Assembly: GCF_002157835.1 (NCBI RefSeq)
Contig: NZ_CP020809.1
Location: 62,001 to 126,000, forward strand
Reading direction: 5' to 3'
Length of the DNA stretch: 64,000 nucleotides
Origin: Mycobacterium dioxanotrophicus
GTDB taxonomy: Bacteria > Actinomycetota > Actinomycetes > Mycobacteriales > Mycobacteriaceae
Notes under the pieces: model-generated
What the model saw: the letters and a program-made list of their open reading frames with translations, nothing else
What the model was told of the DNA's origin: nothing
The model's database searches: none
Position numbers and translations under genes: made by a program
In this document: piece after piece, positions 18,796 to 28,261 of the stretch
Position numbering within the stretch: the stretch's first letter is position 1
Layout of the letters: every line of letters begins with the position of its first letter

Positions 18796-19140
18796 ATGCC
18801 GAAGGAACAGTCGCCCGGGAAGCCGACGACACGTCGATACAGTGCTGAAGAGAAGGCCACCGCGGTGCGGATGGTCCGCACGCTGCGGGCTGAGCTGGGC
18901 ACCGAGCAGGGCACGGTGCAGCGGGTCGCTCGCCAGCTCGGCTACGGCGTGGAATCGGTGCGCACCTGGGTCCGTCAAGCCGACATCGACGACGGTTATT
19001 CACCCGGGGTGTCCACCGTGGAATCCCAGCGCATCAAAGACCTCGAGCAGGAGAACCGAGAACTCAAGCGCGCCAACGAGATTCTGAAACGAGCGGCGAG
19101 TTTCTTCGGGGCGGAGCTCGACCGCCAACACAAGAAATAG
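18796..19140 (+). CDS. IS3-family OrfA
   Basis: 114 residues with a helix-turn-helix (GYGVESVRTWVRQADID) and a C-terminal coiled coil (QRIKDLEQENRELKRANEIL). The ending in a basic, His-Lys-rich tail just before OrfB is typical; an A/G-rich stretch near the stop could permit frameshifting into OrfB. Confidence 0.88.
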   Translation: MPKEQSPGKPTTRRYSAEEKATAVRMVRTLRAELGTEQGTVQRVARQLGYGVESVRTWVRQADIDDGYSPGVSTVESQRIKDLEQENRELKRANEILKRAASFFGAELDRQHKK

Positions 19141-20053
19141 TCGAGTTCATCGACGCCAATCGCGAGGAGTTCGGGGTCGAGCCCATCTGCACCGTCCTGC
19201 GAAGCGCAGGCCTGCAGGTGGCCCTGAGCACCTACTACGACATCAAAGCACGGGTCCCGTCGGCGCGGGCCCAGCGTGACGCCGTCCTGGGGCCGGCGTT
19301 GTGTCAGCTCTGGAAAGACAACTACTGCGTCTACGGGGCCCGCAAGCTCTGGAAAACCGCCCGCCGCGACGGCTACGACGTCGGCCGGGATCAGGTGGCC
19401 CGGCTGATGCGGGATGCCGGCATCGAAGGAGTCCGGCGCGGCAAACGGGTCCGCACCACCAAACCCGACCCAGCCGCGGCGCGGCATCCAGACTTGGTGA
19501 AGCGAAAGTTCACCGCGACGGCACCGAACGACCTTTGGGTGACGGACCTGACATTCGTGCCGACCTGGGCCGGGTGGGGTATGTGTGTTTCATCATCGAT
19601 GCCTATTCGCGGATGATCGTGGGGTGGCGGGTGGCCTCGCATATGCGGACCTCGATGGTGCTCGATGCACTGGAGATGGCGCGGTGGTCACGTGGAAATA
19701 CGTTGCCAGGCTTGAGATGTCACTCAGATGCCGGGTCGCAATTCACCTCCATTCGCTACGGAGAAAGGCTCGCTGAGATCGGCGCAGTCCGTCAATCGGA
19801 CCGTCGGGACAGTTTCGATAACGCTCTCGCGGAGACAGTCAACGGCTACTACAAGGCTGAACTGATCTACGGCCCCGCCCGCACCGGGCCATGGAAGACC
19901 GTCGAGGACGTCGAGTTGGCGACGCTCAGCTGGGTCTACTGGCACAACACCAGCCGACTGCACAGCTACCTCGGCGACATCCCACCTGCCGAGTTCGAAG
20001 CTGCGTTCTACGATGCATACCGGACCGACCAACCCTTGATCGGAATCCAATAG
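19139..20053 (+). pseudogene. IS3-family OrfB transposase, one frameshift
   Basis: The integrase is read in two frames. The first, to about 19570, has EPICTVLRSAG, GARKLWKTARRDG and WVTDLTFVPTWAG with the first Asp. The second begins VGYVCFIIDAYSRMIVGWR and holds CHSDAGSQFTS (second Asp), the DDE glutamate in DSFDNALAETVNGYYKAEL and the C-terminus. One missing G in the run near 19572 accounts for the break. Otherwise full length. Confidence 0.87.
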
Positions 20054-20192
20054 CCCGAGCCTCCGGGAAACCCAGGGCGTTTCAGTGCTGACCGATCTCA
20101 TGTGTAAGGATAGAGGAGTTCTCAAGCAATAGGATTGCTGAAACTGACATCAAATCAGGGTTTGTTGGCACAATCTGCCAAGGAAGAGAAGA

Positions 20193-20663
20193 ATGGACGA
20201 CTTAGACCAAGCCATCGTGCGGGAGTTGCAGCAGAACGGCCGGATAACTAATCAAGAGTTAGCGGATCGGGTAGGTTTGACGGCATCGCCATGTTTGCGA
20301 CGCGTCAAACAGCTCGAAACGGCAGGGGTCATTACCGGCTATACAGCAGTAGTGGATCCCCGAGCTTTAGGTATGTCCATCACCGCTTTCGTGCGAATTC
20401 GCTTGGATAGACATTCACAGGATGCGGTCGATGCATTCGAATCGGCAATCCGGCTCATCGAGAACGTCCTGGAATGTTTCGTTGTCACTGGCGAGAGTGA
20501 CTACTTGCTGCGAATTGTGGTCACAAACCTCGAGCAGTACGAGCGAGTAATCCGAACCCGACTCCAACGTCTGCCCGGAATTACTTCCATCGATTCCAGC
20601 TTTACGTTCGGACAGATCAAACAGACTTTCGTGTATCCACCGATTGCCCAGCAAGGGATGTGA
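20193..20663 (+). CDS. Lrp/AsnC family transcriptional regulator
   Basis: 156 residues. The N-terminal helix-turn-helix (LDQAIVRELQQNGRITNQEL, GLTASPCLRRVKQLETAGVI) and the C-terminal RAM/AsnC ligand domain (VTGESDYLLRIVV, then LQRLPGITSIDSSFTFGQIK) are both complete. Such proteins sense amino acids and usually control neighbouring transport or catabolic genes. The EamA-aminotransferase unit is divergent; before the IS3 insertion the two would have shared one promoter region, so they are its likely targets. Confidence 0.93.
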   Translation: MDDLDQAIVRELQQNGRITNQELADRVGLTASPCLRRVKQLETAGVITGYTAVVDPRALGMSITAFVRIRLDRHSQDAVDAFESAIRLIENVLECFVVTGESDYLLRIVVTNLEQYERVIRTRLQRLPGITSIDSSFTFGQIKQTFVYPPIAQQGM

Positions 20664-20962
20664 CTACCGGCGGTGAACCGCTGATCTCCCGGCCTGTCCG
20701 TCGATCCCCCTGGTAGCCAATAAAGATCGGCCGATCCTTGGCGTGACAGATTGCCAGACCGTAGTCGTCACGGTCACCCTCATTCTCTTGTGTAACAACG
20801 GCTTTCGCTCGACGGAGCTCGGATTTCGATATCCCGACGACATCGATGTCAAGGGTCGAACTGACCGCCAGCACCCAAACGGATTCGTGAACCGTGAGCG
20901 ATGGTCTGGCTCAATGATCTACCAATGCAGCGAAGTTCGCAGTCACCCGGCGCAATGGTCCT
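20664..20962. other. Intergenic region between lrp and the MocR gene
   Basis: About 300 bases between two convergent genes. Short open frames exist on both strands but none has recognisable domain features or a good ribosome site. I assign nothing. Confidence 0.5.
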
Positions 20963-22294
20963 TCAGCGCATGTGTCCCGCCTCCCGGGATCCAAGCACGT
21001 TTGTGAAGGCCTCAACTAAATCGGGAACGTCATCCGCGCGGAGCGCCGACGTAGTTACGCGGACACCAGACGGGGTTGAAATTCTGAATCGGTCGCCTTC
21101 CAACACTGCGTATCCCCTGTCCCGCAGGCCAATAACAGCTTCTGTCTCATGGATGACGGGTACCCACACGTTGAAACCTGAACGCCCACGTGCCGGGATG
21201 CCTACCTGCTGCAGGCCCGCAACCAGAGCGTCCCGACGTAGAGAGTAGGTCTCCCTCGCGCCGTTCAGCGTCATTTCGATACTCTCACTGCTGAGCATCT
21301 CCGCAACAGTTTCCTGCAGGATGTGGCTCACCCACCCGATGCCGAGTTGTTGTCTACGCTCGACGCGAGACACCGTCGTCTCGTCCCCTACCAGAATGGC
21401 CAGCCGGAAATCAGCGCCGAAAGCTTTCGCGAAGGATCGAACAACTGCCCAACGCTTTCGGCCTTCTGTCACCAATGAAATCGCTGGAACCCCCACGATC
21501 AATGCGGCGTGATCGTCCTCCACGATGAGGGCGTCATCAACACCATCCAAAACCCCTTTAAGCTGGCTAGCTCGCTCGAACGTCAGCGCCGATCCAGTTG
21601 GATTCTGTGCACGAGGCGTGACGATGACAACACGTGCGCCACGCCGTAGAGCTTGATCCAAGCTGACAGGGATCATGCCGGCATCATCACACTTGACCGG
21701 TTCGGGCATCAGTCCCAGCGCACGCACCAAGCTGAGGGTGCGGGAAAAGCATGGATCTTCTAACGCAACTTTGTCTCCAGCCTTCGTGTGGGCCATCAGA
21801 ACCCGTTCGATGCCGTCTAATGCACCTCCGACCACAGTCAGATGCGCTGCTGAGATGCCGTCAGCGCTAAGGCGCCGCGCAGCAGCGATCCGCAGATTTG
21901 AAGACACCGGGCCAAATCTGCCCTCGCGGATGGTCCTCTTTCCGCCGGTCATCAGGGCAGTGCTAAAGTCCGGTAGTAGCGCTGGGTCGGCCCGGCCCGA
22001 CGCGAGGTCCATGATCGATCCATGTGGCGCACCGTCACCCACAGGGTCAACGACAGAGCCGATGACGCGGGTACCGCGCCGACGGTCGCCATGCACTAAG
22101 CCCCATGTTTGTAGCTGTCGATAGGCGTTGGCCACCGTCGTTGAGTTCACCCCGAGCTGTTCTGCTAAATTTCGAATCGTGGGCAGTGCGTCGCCCGGGG
22201 CCAACGCTCCTGAGCGGATTGCCTTTTCCAACCTTTCGCCTATTTCGAGGGCGGTTGCGGCACCGTCGAGGATGTCCACGTCACGAAAGACCAT
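20963..22294 (-). CDS. MocR-type regulator (GntR HTH plus aminotransferase-like domain)
   Basis: 443 residues. Residues 15-80 form the GntR helix-turn-helix (LPTIRNLAEQLGVNSTTVANAYRQL). The rest has the fold-type I aminotransferase layout, with TPRAQNPTGSALT, the EDDHAALI aspartate, and the PLP lysine in RSFAKAFGADFRLAI. It is a different protein from the MocR at 8447. The gene lies 41 bases after the nitrilase gene on the same strand and ends the eight-gene unit, so it probably regulates that operon in response to an amine or PLP adduct. Confidence 0.9.
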   Translation of the reverse strand: MVFRDVDILDGAATALEIGERLEKAIRSGALAPGDALPTIRNLAEQLGVNSTTVANAYRQLQTWGLVHGDRRRGTRVIGSVVDPVGDGAPHGSIMDLASGRADPALLPDFSTALMTGGKRTIREGRFGPVSSNLRIAAARRLSADGISAAHLTVVGGALDGIERVLMAHTKAGDKVALEDPCFSRTLSLVRALGLMPEPVKCDDAGMIPVSLDQALRRGARVVIVTPRAQNPTGSALTFERASQLKGVLDGVDDALIVEDDHAALIVGVPAISLVTEGRKRWAVVRSFAKAFGADFRLAILVGDETTVSRVERRQQLGIGWVSHILQETVAEMLSSESIEMTLNGARETYSLRRDALVAGLQQVGIPARGRSGFNVWVPVIHETEAVIGLRDRGYAVLEGDRFRISTPSGVRVTTSALRADDVPDLVEAFTNVLGSREAGHMR

Positions 22295-22335
22295 ACGATG
22301 ACCTTACAAATAGGAGGCTTCCGATGCCCACGGCC

Positions 22336-23136
22336 TTACGGGTTTGAGATCTGAAACCTCCTGTTCGCAAGACACGGCACAATTCGGCGAACCTCCTCTA
22401 TTCTTTCACTGCGCAAGGTGGCACAGAATGTCCCCGGCTCCTCCCCTGCACCGGCGACAACAACGCCCATCGGATCCAGAATCTGGCTCTGCCCTATGTA
22501 AGTTGGCGCGGTCTGGCTTGACGCCACGACGTATACCGTGTTCTCGATTGCGCGTGCCCTGCTCAGCAACTCCCAATGTACTTCCTTCATCGGACCGGAA
22601 CCCCATGCTGAGGGCACGAGAAGTGCATTCGCGCCTGCGTCGACTAGCCTGCGAGCGGATTCTGGGAACCGGACGTCGTAACAAGTCATCATTCCGAACG
22701 TCAGATCGTTGATCTTGAAGACATAAGGGTCCGCCAGCGGCCCGGGCCTGACTTTTTTGGATTCTACAACCCCGAACGCATCGAAGAGATGCACCTTGCT
22801 GTACGTCCCCTGCACCGCACCGTGCCTATCGAGATGCACAAGTGTGTTGGAATATCGGGTATCACCGTCGTCGATCTTCTCGCTCATGCCGAAAACAATA
22901 TGGACACCGTGTGCATTCGACAGTCGGGAAAGTTCCTGGACGAACGGTCCGGTAATGAATTGCGCCGGAGCGATAAGGCCACTTCGGGTTGGGTCCGTCC
23001 ACATCGAGTTTTCCGGGAAGACGCATAAATCTGCGCCCTCCTCGACCGCACGGTCGACGCCTGCTCTGATCTGACTAATGTTTGCTTCAATATCTACCTG
23101 CACCGCATACTGCGTCACAGCTACACGTACGGACAT
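22336..23136 (-). CDS. Carbon-nitrogen hydrolase (nitrilase superfamily)
   Basis: 266 residues with the catalytic Glu-Lys-Cys triad in order: Glu in LCVFPENSMW, Lys in YSKVHLFDAFG, and Cys in MMTCYDVRFPE. It belongs with the amidases of the superfamily (omega-amidase or carbamoylase-like) rather than true nitrilases, judged by length and the CYDVRFPE motif. It would hydrolyse a linear amide in the cytosol and release ammonia. It lies 72 bases downstream of the ABC permease genes, which suggests it acts on the imported compound or its breakdown product. Confidence 0.92.
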   Translation of the reverse strand: MSVRVAVTQYAVQVDIEANISQIRAGVDRAVEEGADLCVFPENSMWTDPTRSGLIAPAQFITGPFVQELSRLSNAHGVHIVFGMSEKIDDGDTRYSNTLVHLDRHGAVQGTYSKVHLFDAFGVVESKKVRPGPLADPYVFKINDLTFGMMTCYDVRFPESARRLVDAGANALLVPSAWGSGPMKEVHWELLSRARAIENTVYVVASSQTAPTYIGQSQILDPMGVVVAGAGEEPGTFCATLRSERIEEVRRIVPCLANRRFQISNP

Positions 23137-23208
23137 TGCACTTCACATCCTTGCTTAAAGTTCACACGACCTGCTGCAAATGATTGGGGTTGATATCAGA
23201 AAAAGTGA

Positions 23209-24042
23209 TCAACGTACTACAAATCGGAGACCAACCAGCCTTTCGATCAGCATCACGATGATCATCGACCCGCCGATCAGAGCTACTGATAGTGCGGCGA
23301 TTACAGGATCTGCGCGGACCTCCAAGTATTGAAACATTTCCACAGGAAGTGTCGAGATAGCAGTACCCGAGACGAACATCGAAAGCACGGATTCGTCAAA
23401 CGATACAATAAAGGCCATCAGTGATCCCGTAACTACGCCCGGCATGATAATGGGTAAAGTGATCCGCCGGAAAACATAGGCGGGCTTAGCGCCCAGGACC
23501 GCAGCAGCTTCTTCGCAAGAAATGTCGGAGGTATGCAAGCTCATGAGAACCGTGCGAACGCAGTAGGGAAATGCAATGCTGAAATGAGCCACAACCAAGC
23601 CTGTGAACGTCCCGCGGAGTCCTGCTGGTGCCAAGACGAGAAGTAGACCGAGACCGAGGACAACTGTGGGAACTAACAGCGGCATCAAGAAAAAACCTTC
23701 TATAGCACGTTTGAAGGGGAAATCTCGCCGCTCGATGGCTAACGCTGCCGGAACAGCGGCTGCCACAACTAGGGCCGTCACAATGAGTGACACGATTAAG
23801 CTCACCACCAAGCCTCTCGCAAAATCATCGTTGCGAAGCAATACCCGGTATGGATCCAGGGAGAACCCCGCTGGTGGAAAGCGTAGAGTGGGTTCGTTGC
23901 TGAATGACATAACGACGATCACAAGTAATGGTGCCAAGAGGAACAAGTAAACGCTCAATAACGCACATATGCTGCTGGTTCTGGATAGGCCAGCTTTAAA
24001 CGAATCGCCCCGAAAGTGAGAATAAATGTGTCGGCCGGTCAT
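23209..24042 (-). CDS. ABC transporter permease, PotC-type
   Basis: 277 residues from the ATG at 24042; this start forms a 4-base ATGA overlap with the stop of the other permease, whereas the open frame reaches 85 codons further into that gene and is not protein-like there. It has six predicted helices and the permease EAA loop (EEAAAVLGAKPAYVFRRITLPIIMPG) that contacts the ATPase. The type matches the second permease of spermidine/putrescine, mannopine and agropine importers. Confidence 0.92.
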   Translation of the reverse strand: MTGRHIYSHFRGDSFKAGLSRTSSICALLSVYLFLLAPLLVIVVMSFSNEPTLRFPPAGFSLDPYRVLLRNDDFARGLVVSLIVSLIVTALVVAAAVPAALAIERRDFPFKRAIEGFFLMPLLVPTVVLGLGLLLVLAPAGLRGTFTGLVVAHFSIAFPYCVRTVLMSLHTSDISCEEAAAVLGAKPAYVFRRITLPIIMPGVVTGSLMAFIVSFDESVLSMFVSGTAISTLPVEMFQYLEVRADPVIAALSVALIGGSMIIVMLIERLVGLRFVVR

Positions 24043-24947
24043 TTGTTCACCACGCTCAACAGTCGTCGTTGAACGATTATGAAAAGTGCAAAAATCATTA
24101 CAAGCATTGTCGACATAGCCGCCGCGAGGGGCCAGTTCAACGTCTGGGTTGCTTCGTTGTAGATCTCTGTTGCAAGGAGGAATACCCGTCCGCCGCCCAT
24201 GAGCTGCGGAGTCACAAAGGACGAGATCGATAACACGAAAACGAGTAGTGCGGCTGCGAGGACGCCCGGTGCACTCAGCGGGAATGTAATCTTCCAAAAT
24301 GCTTGGGAGCGAGACGCGCCAAGCGACCGAGCAGCCTCCTCAAGCGATTCGTCGACACGTCCGAAGCCGGACAGCATCACGAGAATTGCGTAAGGCATCA
24401 TGATTTCGATGAGGGCAATCACTATTCCGAGATAATTGTCAGACAGCTGGAGGGGTTGGCTAATCAGGCCTACGGCCATGAGGGCGCTATTCAGAATGCC
24501 GTTATCGCTGAGAATTGCTATCCAGCCGAATGTACGCGCTATGGAGGAGGTTAATAAGGGCGCGATCGCCAAGGCAATGAGAAGGCCCTTCCAGCGTGTC
24601 GTCGTTCTCGCTAGAAACAAAGCTACAGGGTATGAAATTACTGTTGTTAGTGCCGCGACGACAACACCGAGAATAACAGTGTCCGAAAGGGCCGACCAAA
24701 TGAGCGGGGAAGTGAAGGCGTCACGATACGTTTGGAGCGAAAGCCTTCCCAGAACCTCATAGCTCGGGCCTATTTCGTCGAAAGCGATACGCACAACCCA
24801 AGCAAACGGGATCAAGAAGGAGACAAGTAGACCAATTAGCGCTGGGGTGAGATGAAGCAGTCCACTCTTGGGCCGCTCCAGTCCCGAACTCGCCGGCACT
24901 CCCTTAGTACCGTTCTCCAACTGGTCGCTCAGATTGTATGTGGACAC
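24039..24947 (-). CDS. ABC transporter permease, PotB-type
   Basis: 302 residues with a 30-residue cytoplasmic tail, then six predicted helices and the EAA loop (EEAARSLGASRSQAFWKITFPLSAPG). It pairs with the downstream permease to form the membrane channel. The start overlaps the end of the ATPase gene by 19 bases and the stop overlaps the next permease start, which indicates translational coupling. Confidence 0.92.
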   Translation of the reverse strand: MSTYNLSDQLENGTKGVPASSGLERPKSGLLHLTPALIGLLVSFLIPFAWVVRIAFDEIGPSYEVLGRLSLQTYRDAFTSPLIWSALSDTVILGVVVAALTTVISYPVALFLARTTTRWKGLLIALAIAPLLTSSIARTFGWIAILSDNGILNSALMAVGLISQPLQLSDNYLGIVIALIEIMMPYAILVMLSGFGRVDESLEEAARSLGASRSQAFWKITFPLSAPGVLAAALLVFVLSISSFVTPQLMGGGRVFLLATEIYNEATQTLNWPLAAAMSTMLVMIFALFIIVQRRLLSVVNK

Positions 24948-26119
24948 GGTGTCTCAGAGGCTGAAGTTTCTGGCACCAGGTAACCGGAACTCGGCTCCCA
25001 GCTAACTGTGACCCGATCTCCCGGTTGAGGCCGGTGACCTCCCCGGGCTGGGTAGCTCGCTCGCAATGACCGGTCCCCGACTTCGATCGTCAGGCTCACC
25101 CGATCACCCGTATACCCACTGGTTTGCACCACTCCTCCCAGCCCGGGTTTCAGGGGGGTTCGGACACTCTGATCCCTCGGATGATCAATAATCAGGTGGT
25201 GGGGGCGGATCAGGAGATTACAACGCTTGACGTCGAGGACATCTGGCCCGCTAGCGGCAAATCGGCGCCCCTCCAGGCTAACTTCGTAATTCCCCGCAGG
25301 CCCGGCAGAACCAATAGCCGTAACAGGGATCAAGTTCGCATTCCCAATAAATCTCGCGACGAATTCTGTCCTGGGTTGCTCGTAGACCTCGGCCGGTGTG
25401 CCGATCTGTTCAATTATTCCGTTGTTCATAATCGCCACTAAATCTGACATATCCAGGGCTTCATCCTGGTCGTGTGTGACGAAGAGAGTCGTCGTGTGCA
25501 AGCGCTGTTGAATCTGGCTGATTTCGGTGCGCATCGATTCTCTCAACTTTGCGTCGAGATTCGACAGTGGCTCGTCGAGTAAAAGCACCTTCGGCTCTAC
25601 CACCAGTGCCCGCGCCAAGGAGACACGCTGCTGCTGTCCGCCCGAGAGTTCCCTTGGGCTCCGTTTGCCAAGATCTTTCATATGCACCATCGCGAGGGCA
25701 GTGTCCACCAATTCGGCCCGCTTGGTTTTACTCATCTTGCGGACCTGGAGCCCGAACGCCACATTCTCATCGACAGTCATGTGCGGGAACAAGGCATAAG
25801 ATTGAAACACCATCCCCATGTTCCGCTTGTGGATGGGTGTGCGGGAAATGTCTTGACCATCAAGGATTATTCGACCAGAAGTGGGAGCGAGTAGCCCCGC
25901 AACCATCCTGAGTGTGGTGGTCTTCCCACAACCAGACGGGCCCAGAAGCGCAACCAGCTTTCCCCGCGGCACGGTCAAACTCAGCGAACCGACCACGTCT
26001 GGTCCGCCGTTCCCATATGCCTTACGCAAGTCGCGGAGAGTAAGCTCGGCACCGGGCTCCTGCGAAGAACCTAGGTTCTTAACGTGCGACTGTTGCTGAA
26101 CCGCAGTGTGATTAGCCAC
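24929..26119 (-). CDS. ABC transporter ATP-binding protein, PotA-type
   Basis: About 396 residues from a GTG at 26119, with GAGG eight bases upstream and an 8-base overlap with the binding-protein gene; a GTG at 26158 is an alternative. Walker A is GPSGCGKTT, the Q-loop FQSYALFPHMTV, the signature LSGGQQQRVSLARAL, Walker B VLLLDEPLSNLD, and the H-loop VTHDQDEAL. The last 120 residues form a TOBE domain typical of polyamine and opine importers. It energises the two permeases. Confidence 0.94.
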   Translation of the reverse strand: MANHTAVQQQSHVKNLGSSQEPGAELTLRDLRKAYGNGGPDVVGSLSLTVPRGKLVALLGPSGCGKTTTLRMVAGLLAPTSGRIILDGQDISRTPIHKRNMGMVFQSYALFPHMTVDENVAFGLQVRKMSKTKRAELVDTALAMVHMKDLGKRSPRELSGGQQQRVSLARALVVEPKVLLLDEPLSNLDAKLRESMRTEISQIQQRLHTTTLFVTHDQDEALDMSDLVAIMNNGIIEQIGTPAEVYEQPRTEFVARFIGNANLIPVTAIGSAGPAGNYEVSLEGRRFAASGPDVLDVKRCNLLIRPHHLIIDHPRDQSVRTPLKPGLGGVVQTSGYTGDRVSLTIEVGDRSLRASYPARGGHRPQPGDRVTVSWEPSSGYLVPETSASETPCPHTI

Positions 26120-27182
26120 CGACAACCTCGCTGCGCCAATCTGCACCCCACTGGTCACGAACCTGAGCGGTCAGCCACGGCCAGTCGAAGGGGATGGCGT
26201 CGGGGCTGTCGGCTCGCAGAATGACGCTCTCGACTTCTGGGGGAAGCGTCACCCCCTCAACTGACGGCGCGTAGGGCATGAGTTGTGAGAATCGGCTTTG
26301 GGTCTGCGCATCGAGCGCATAGTTTGTAAAGAGCTGTGCCGCTTCAGCATTAGAGCTTGACTCGGTGATGTTGATGGTGTTCGTCTGAAATATGGAGCCC
26401 TCGGTGTTCGCGACGGCCAATGCTCCCCCGGACTCGGATGCATAGCTTCGAGCGCGAGCGTTCCACCCAATCGAAATGCTTGCTGCTCCCGATTGCACCA
26501 AGGTGTACTGTTCGGGGCTTGGATCGAACGTAGAAACTCTGGGTCGAAGTTCTGCCATGCGGTCCAAGACCGTGCCGACGTCCTGCTTGTAATCGACCCC
26601 CATTACATCGGCCATGATCGCTATCCAGCCGATTGCCATCAAGCTTGGTGGCGATGGTAACGCTATCTGTGTGGCTCGGTCGTCCCAAAGGGAGTTCCAA
26701 CTGTCCGGGGTGAAGCCGAGCTCAACGGGGTTGTACATGAGGACGATGCTGTCGAAGGTCAACGCTGGGCCGTATCCGCTGGCGTTGACAGCCCGGTCGA
26801 TGACGTTGTCCAAGTTGGGGATACCGTCGGCCGATAGCTTTGCGAATCGCCCTTCGGCGATAGCTGTATCGGCTACGGACGTATCCATGATCACCACGTC
26901 GAATTGTCCTGAGGAGCCATCGGCACGCAGGTTGGCCAGCATCTCACTGGAGCCAGAAGCTGAGAGCAGATTCACTTCGTATCCCGGATTAGCTTCCAGG
27001 AACGGGTCGACCACTGCCTGTCTGTAGCTGTCCTGAAACAGCCCAGCGTAAGTCAGAATGTTGATGGTGTTGGGGTTGCTGGCTGTGTCGCTTAGCGGGG
27101 AGCACGCTGTGACGGCGGTTAATGTCAACGCGCATAGAGATTGCGCGCAACGCAATAACGTACGGCGAGATATGCTATTCAT
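26112..27182 (-). CDS. Extracellular solute-binding lipoprotein, PotD-type
   Basis: 356 residues. The N-terminus has SRRTLLR (twin-arginine-like), a hydrophobic stretch and a lipobox ending in VTAC, so the mature protein is probably a lipid-anchored exported receptor. The body matches the PotD/PotF group (TYAGLFQDSYRQAVVDPF near the start; DVVIMDTSVAD). It would capture a cationic or amine-containing ligand for the importer encoded directly downstream. The ligand cannot be read from sequence. Confidence 0.9.
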   Translation of the reverse strand: MNSISRRTLLRCAQSLCALTLTAVTACSPLSDTASNPNTINILTYAGLFQDSYRQAVVDPFLEANPGYEVNLLSASGSSEMLANLRADGSSGQFDVVIMDTSVADTAIAEGRFAKLSADGIPNLDNVIDRAVNASGYGPALTFDSIVLMYNPVELGFTPDSWNSLWDDRATQIALPSPPSLMAIGWIAIMADVMGVDYKQDVGTVLDRMAELRPRVSTFDPSPEQYTLVQSGAASISIGWNARARSYASESGGALAVANTEGSIFQTNTINITESSSNAEAAQLFTNYALDAQTQSRFSQLMPYAPSVEGVTLPPEVESVILRADSPDAIPFDWPWLTAQVRDQWGADWRSEVVGG

Positions 27183-27292
27183 CGTGTTTGACTTTCGAAT
27201 TTCTTGATACGTCAGATCAAGTAGATTTCGCCGACTCCGCTGTCGCGTCTGCAGGATCTCTAATTGCGGTGAGTAGGCTAGTACATTTGGTA

Positions 27293-28261
27293 TTACTGAT
27301 GGACTGCGGCAACGACCCGCTGAAGCACCGTTGCTTGGTCAATTGCGTCCTGAGCCCGACCAGCGCCTAATGGGTTCGCAATTTCGTCAATGAATGCGCC
27401 TAGTTCGCAATCGAAGGGGTTAGTGTCGTCCATTGAGAGGACCGAACGTTGGCCTTGACTGTTTGTTAAGTACACACCACCTGCGCAGTGGAAGGGAGAC
27501 AACATCTCCACTCGACCCTCTTCGCAATGCGCGACCAAGTACTGGTGGCGTTGCAACGTCATATCCACGTCGAAACGAGTGATGACATCGTCTGCGGTAA
27601 CCAGTGTCACAGAGGCCCTCCGGTCGACTCCTGAGTCAGTCAATACGCCGGTGCCGAAGATGCTTCGCGGTTCGCCAGCGAACAATCTGCTTGCCGCGAT
27701 ACAGTAGCAACCTAGGTCCATCACGGCGCCGCCATCGAGTTCGCTGCTCAGTCGCACGTCGCTGGGTCGATCGAGTGGGAAGCTGAAGTGTGCCTGGATT
27801 AGTTTGAGTCTGCCGAGCCGTCCGTCCTGGAGGACTTCTAGCACGCGCACAGTGTTCTGGTGGTAACGAAACATCAATCCCTCGAACACGCGTACGTCGG
27901 CTTTTTCGGCCATCTGGAATGTTCGCATGACCTCCTCAGGGTTTCTGCTAAGGGGCTTCTCGACCAGGACGTGCTTGGACCGCAGGATGGACTGCTGCGC
28001 CCAAGGCAGGTGGAGTGAGTTGGGTAAGCCGATGTAAACAGCGTCGATGTCGTCGGCGTCCAGCAAGCCCTCGTAGCTGCCGTAGCTACGGGGGATGCTG
28101 AACCGCGCTGCTTCCGACCTGGCTCGGTCGCCATCGCGTGATGCCAAGGCCACAATTTGTACCAAATCAGGAAGGCGGGTAGCCGCCGCAACGATGCGCG
28201 CGTTTACCCGGGACGCGCCGAGTAGTCCGAGTCGCAGCGGTCGCAGGTGCTGCGCGTTCAA
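27293..28261 (-). CDS. Gfo/Idh/MocA-family NAD(P)-dependent dehydrogenase
   Basis: 322 residues. The Rossmann motif is LGLLGASRVNARIVAAA, the conserved VEKPLSRN segment follows at about residue 96, and the C-terminal domain contains the DLGCYCIAASR segment typical of the family. Such enzymes oxidise or reduce sugars, inositols or sugar-amine conjugates. Its start overlaps the SIS gene by four bases (ATGA) and it lies 110 bases before the binding-protein gene. A sugar dehydrogenase beside a polyamine/opine-type importer suggests a ligand with both sugar and amine parts. Confidence 0.92.
   Translation of the reverse strand: MNAQHLRPLRLGLLGASRVNARIVAAATRLPDLVQIVALASRDGDRARSEAARFSIPRSYGSYEGLLDADDIDAVYIGLPNSLHLPWAQQSILRSKHVLVEKPLSRNPEEVMRTFQMAEKADVRVFEGLMFRYHQNTVRVLEVLQDGRLGRLKLIQAHFSFPLDRPSDVRLSSELDGGAVMDLGCYCIAASRLFAGEPRSIFGTGVLTDSGVDRRASVTLVTADDVITRFDVDMTLQRHQYLVAHCEEGRVEMLSPFHCAGGVYLTNSQGQRSVLSMDDTNPFDCELGAFIDEIANPLGAGRAQDAIDQATVLQRVVAAVHQ

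Larger units (their letters stand above)
18742..20084 (+). mobile_element. IS3-family insertion sequence, 1343 bp, in the EamA-lrp divergent region
   Basis: The left end begins TGAAACGCCCTGG and the reverse complement of the right end is the same for 13 bases, with TCCCGGAGGCTC a few bases further in at both ends. GTGC is duplicated outside. It carries orfA and orfB in the usual overlapping arrangement and sits in what was the shared promoter region of the EamA transporter and the Lrp regulator. Confidence 0.88.
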
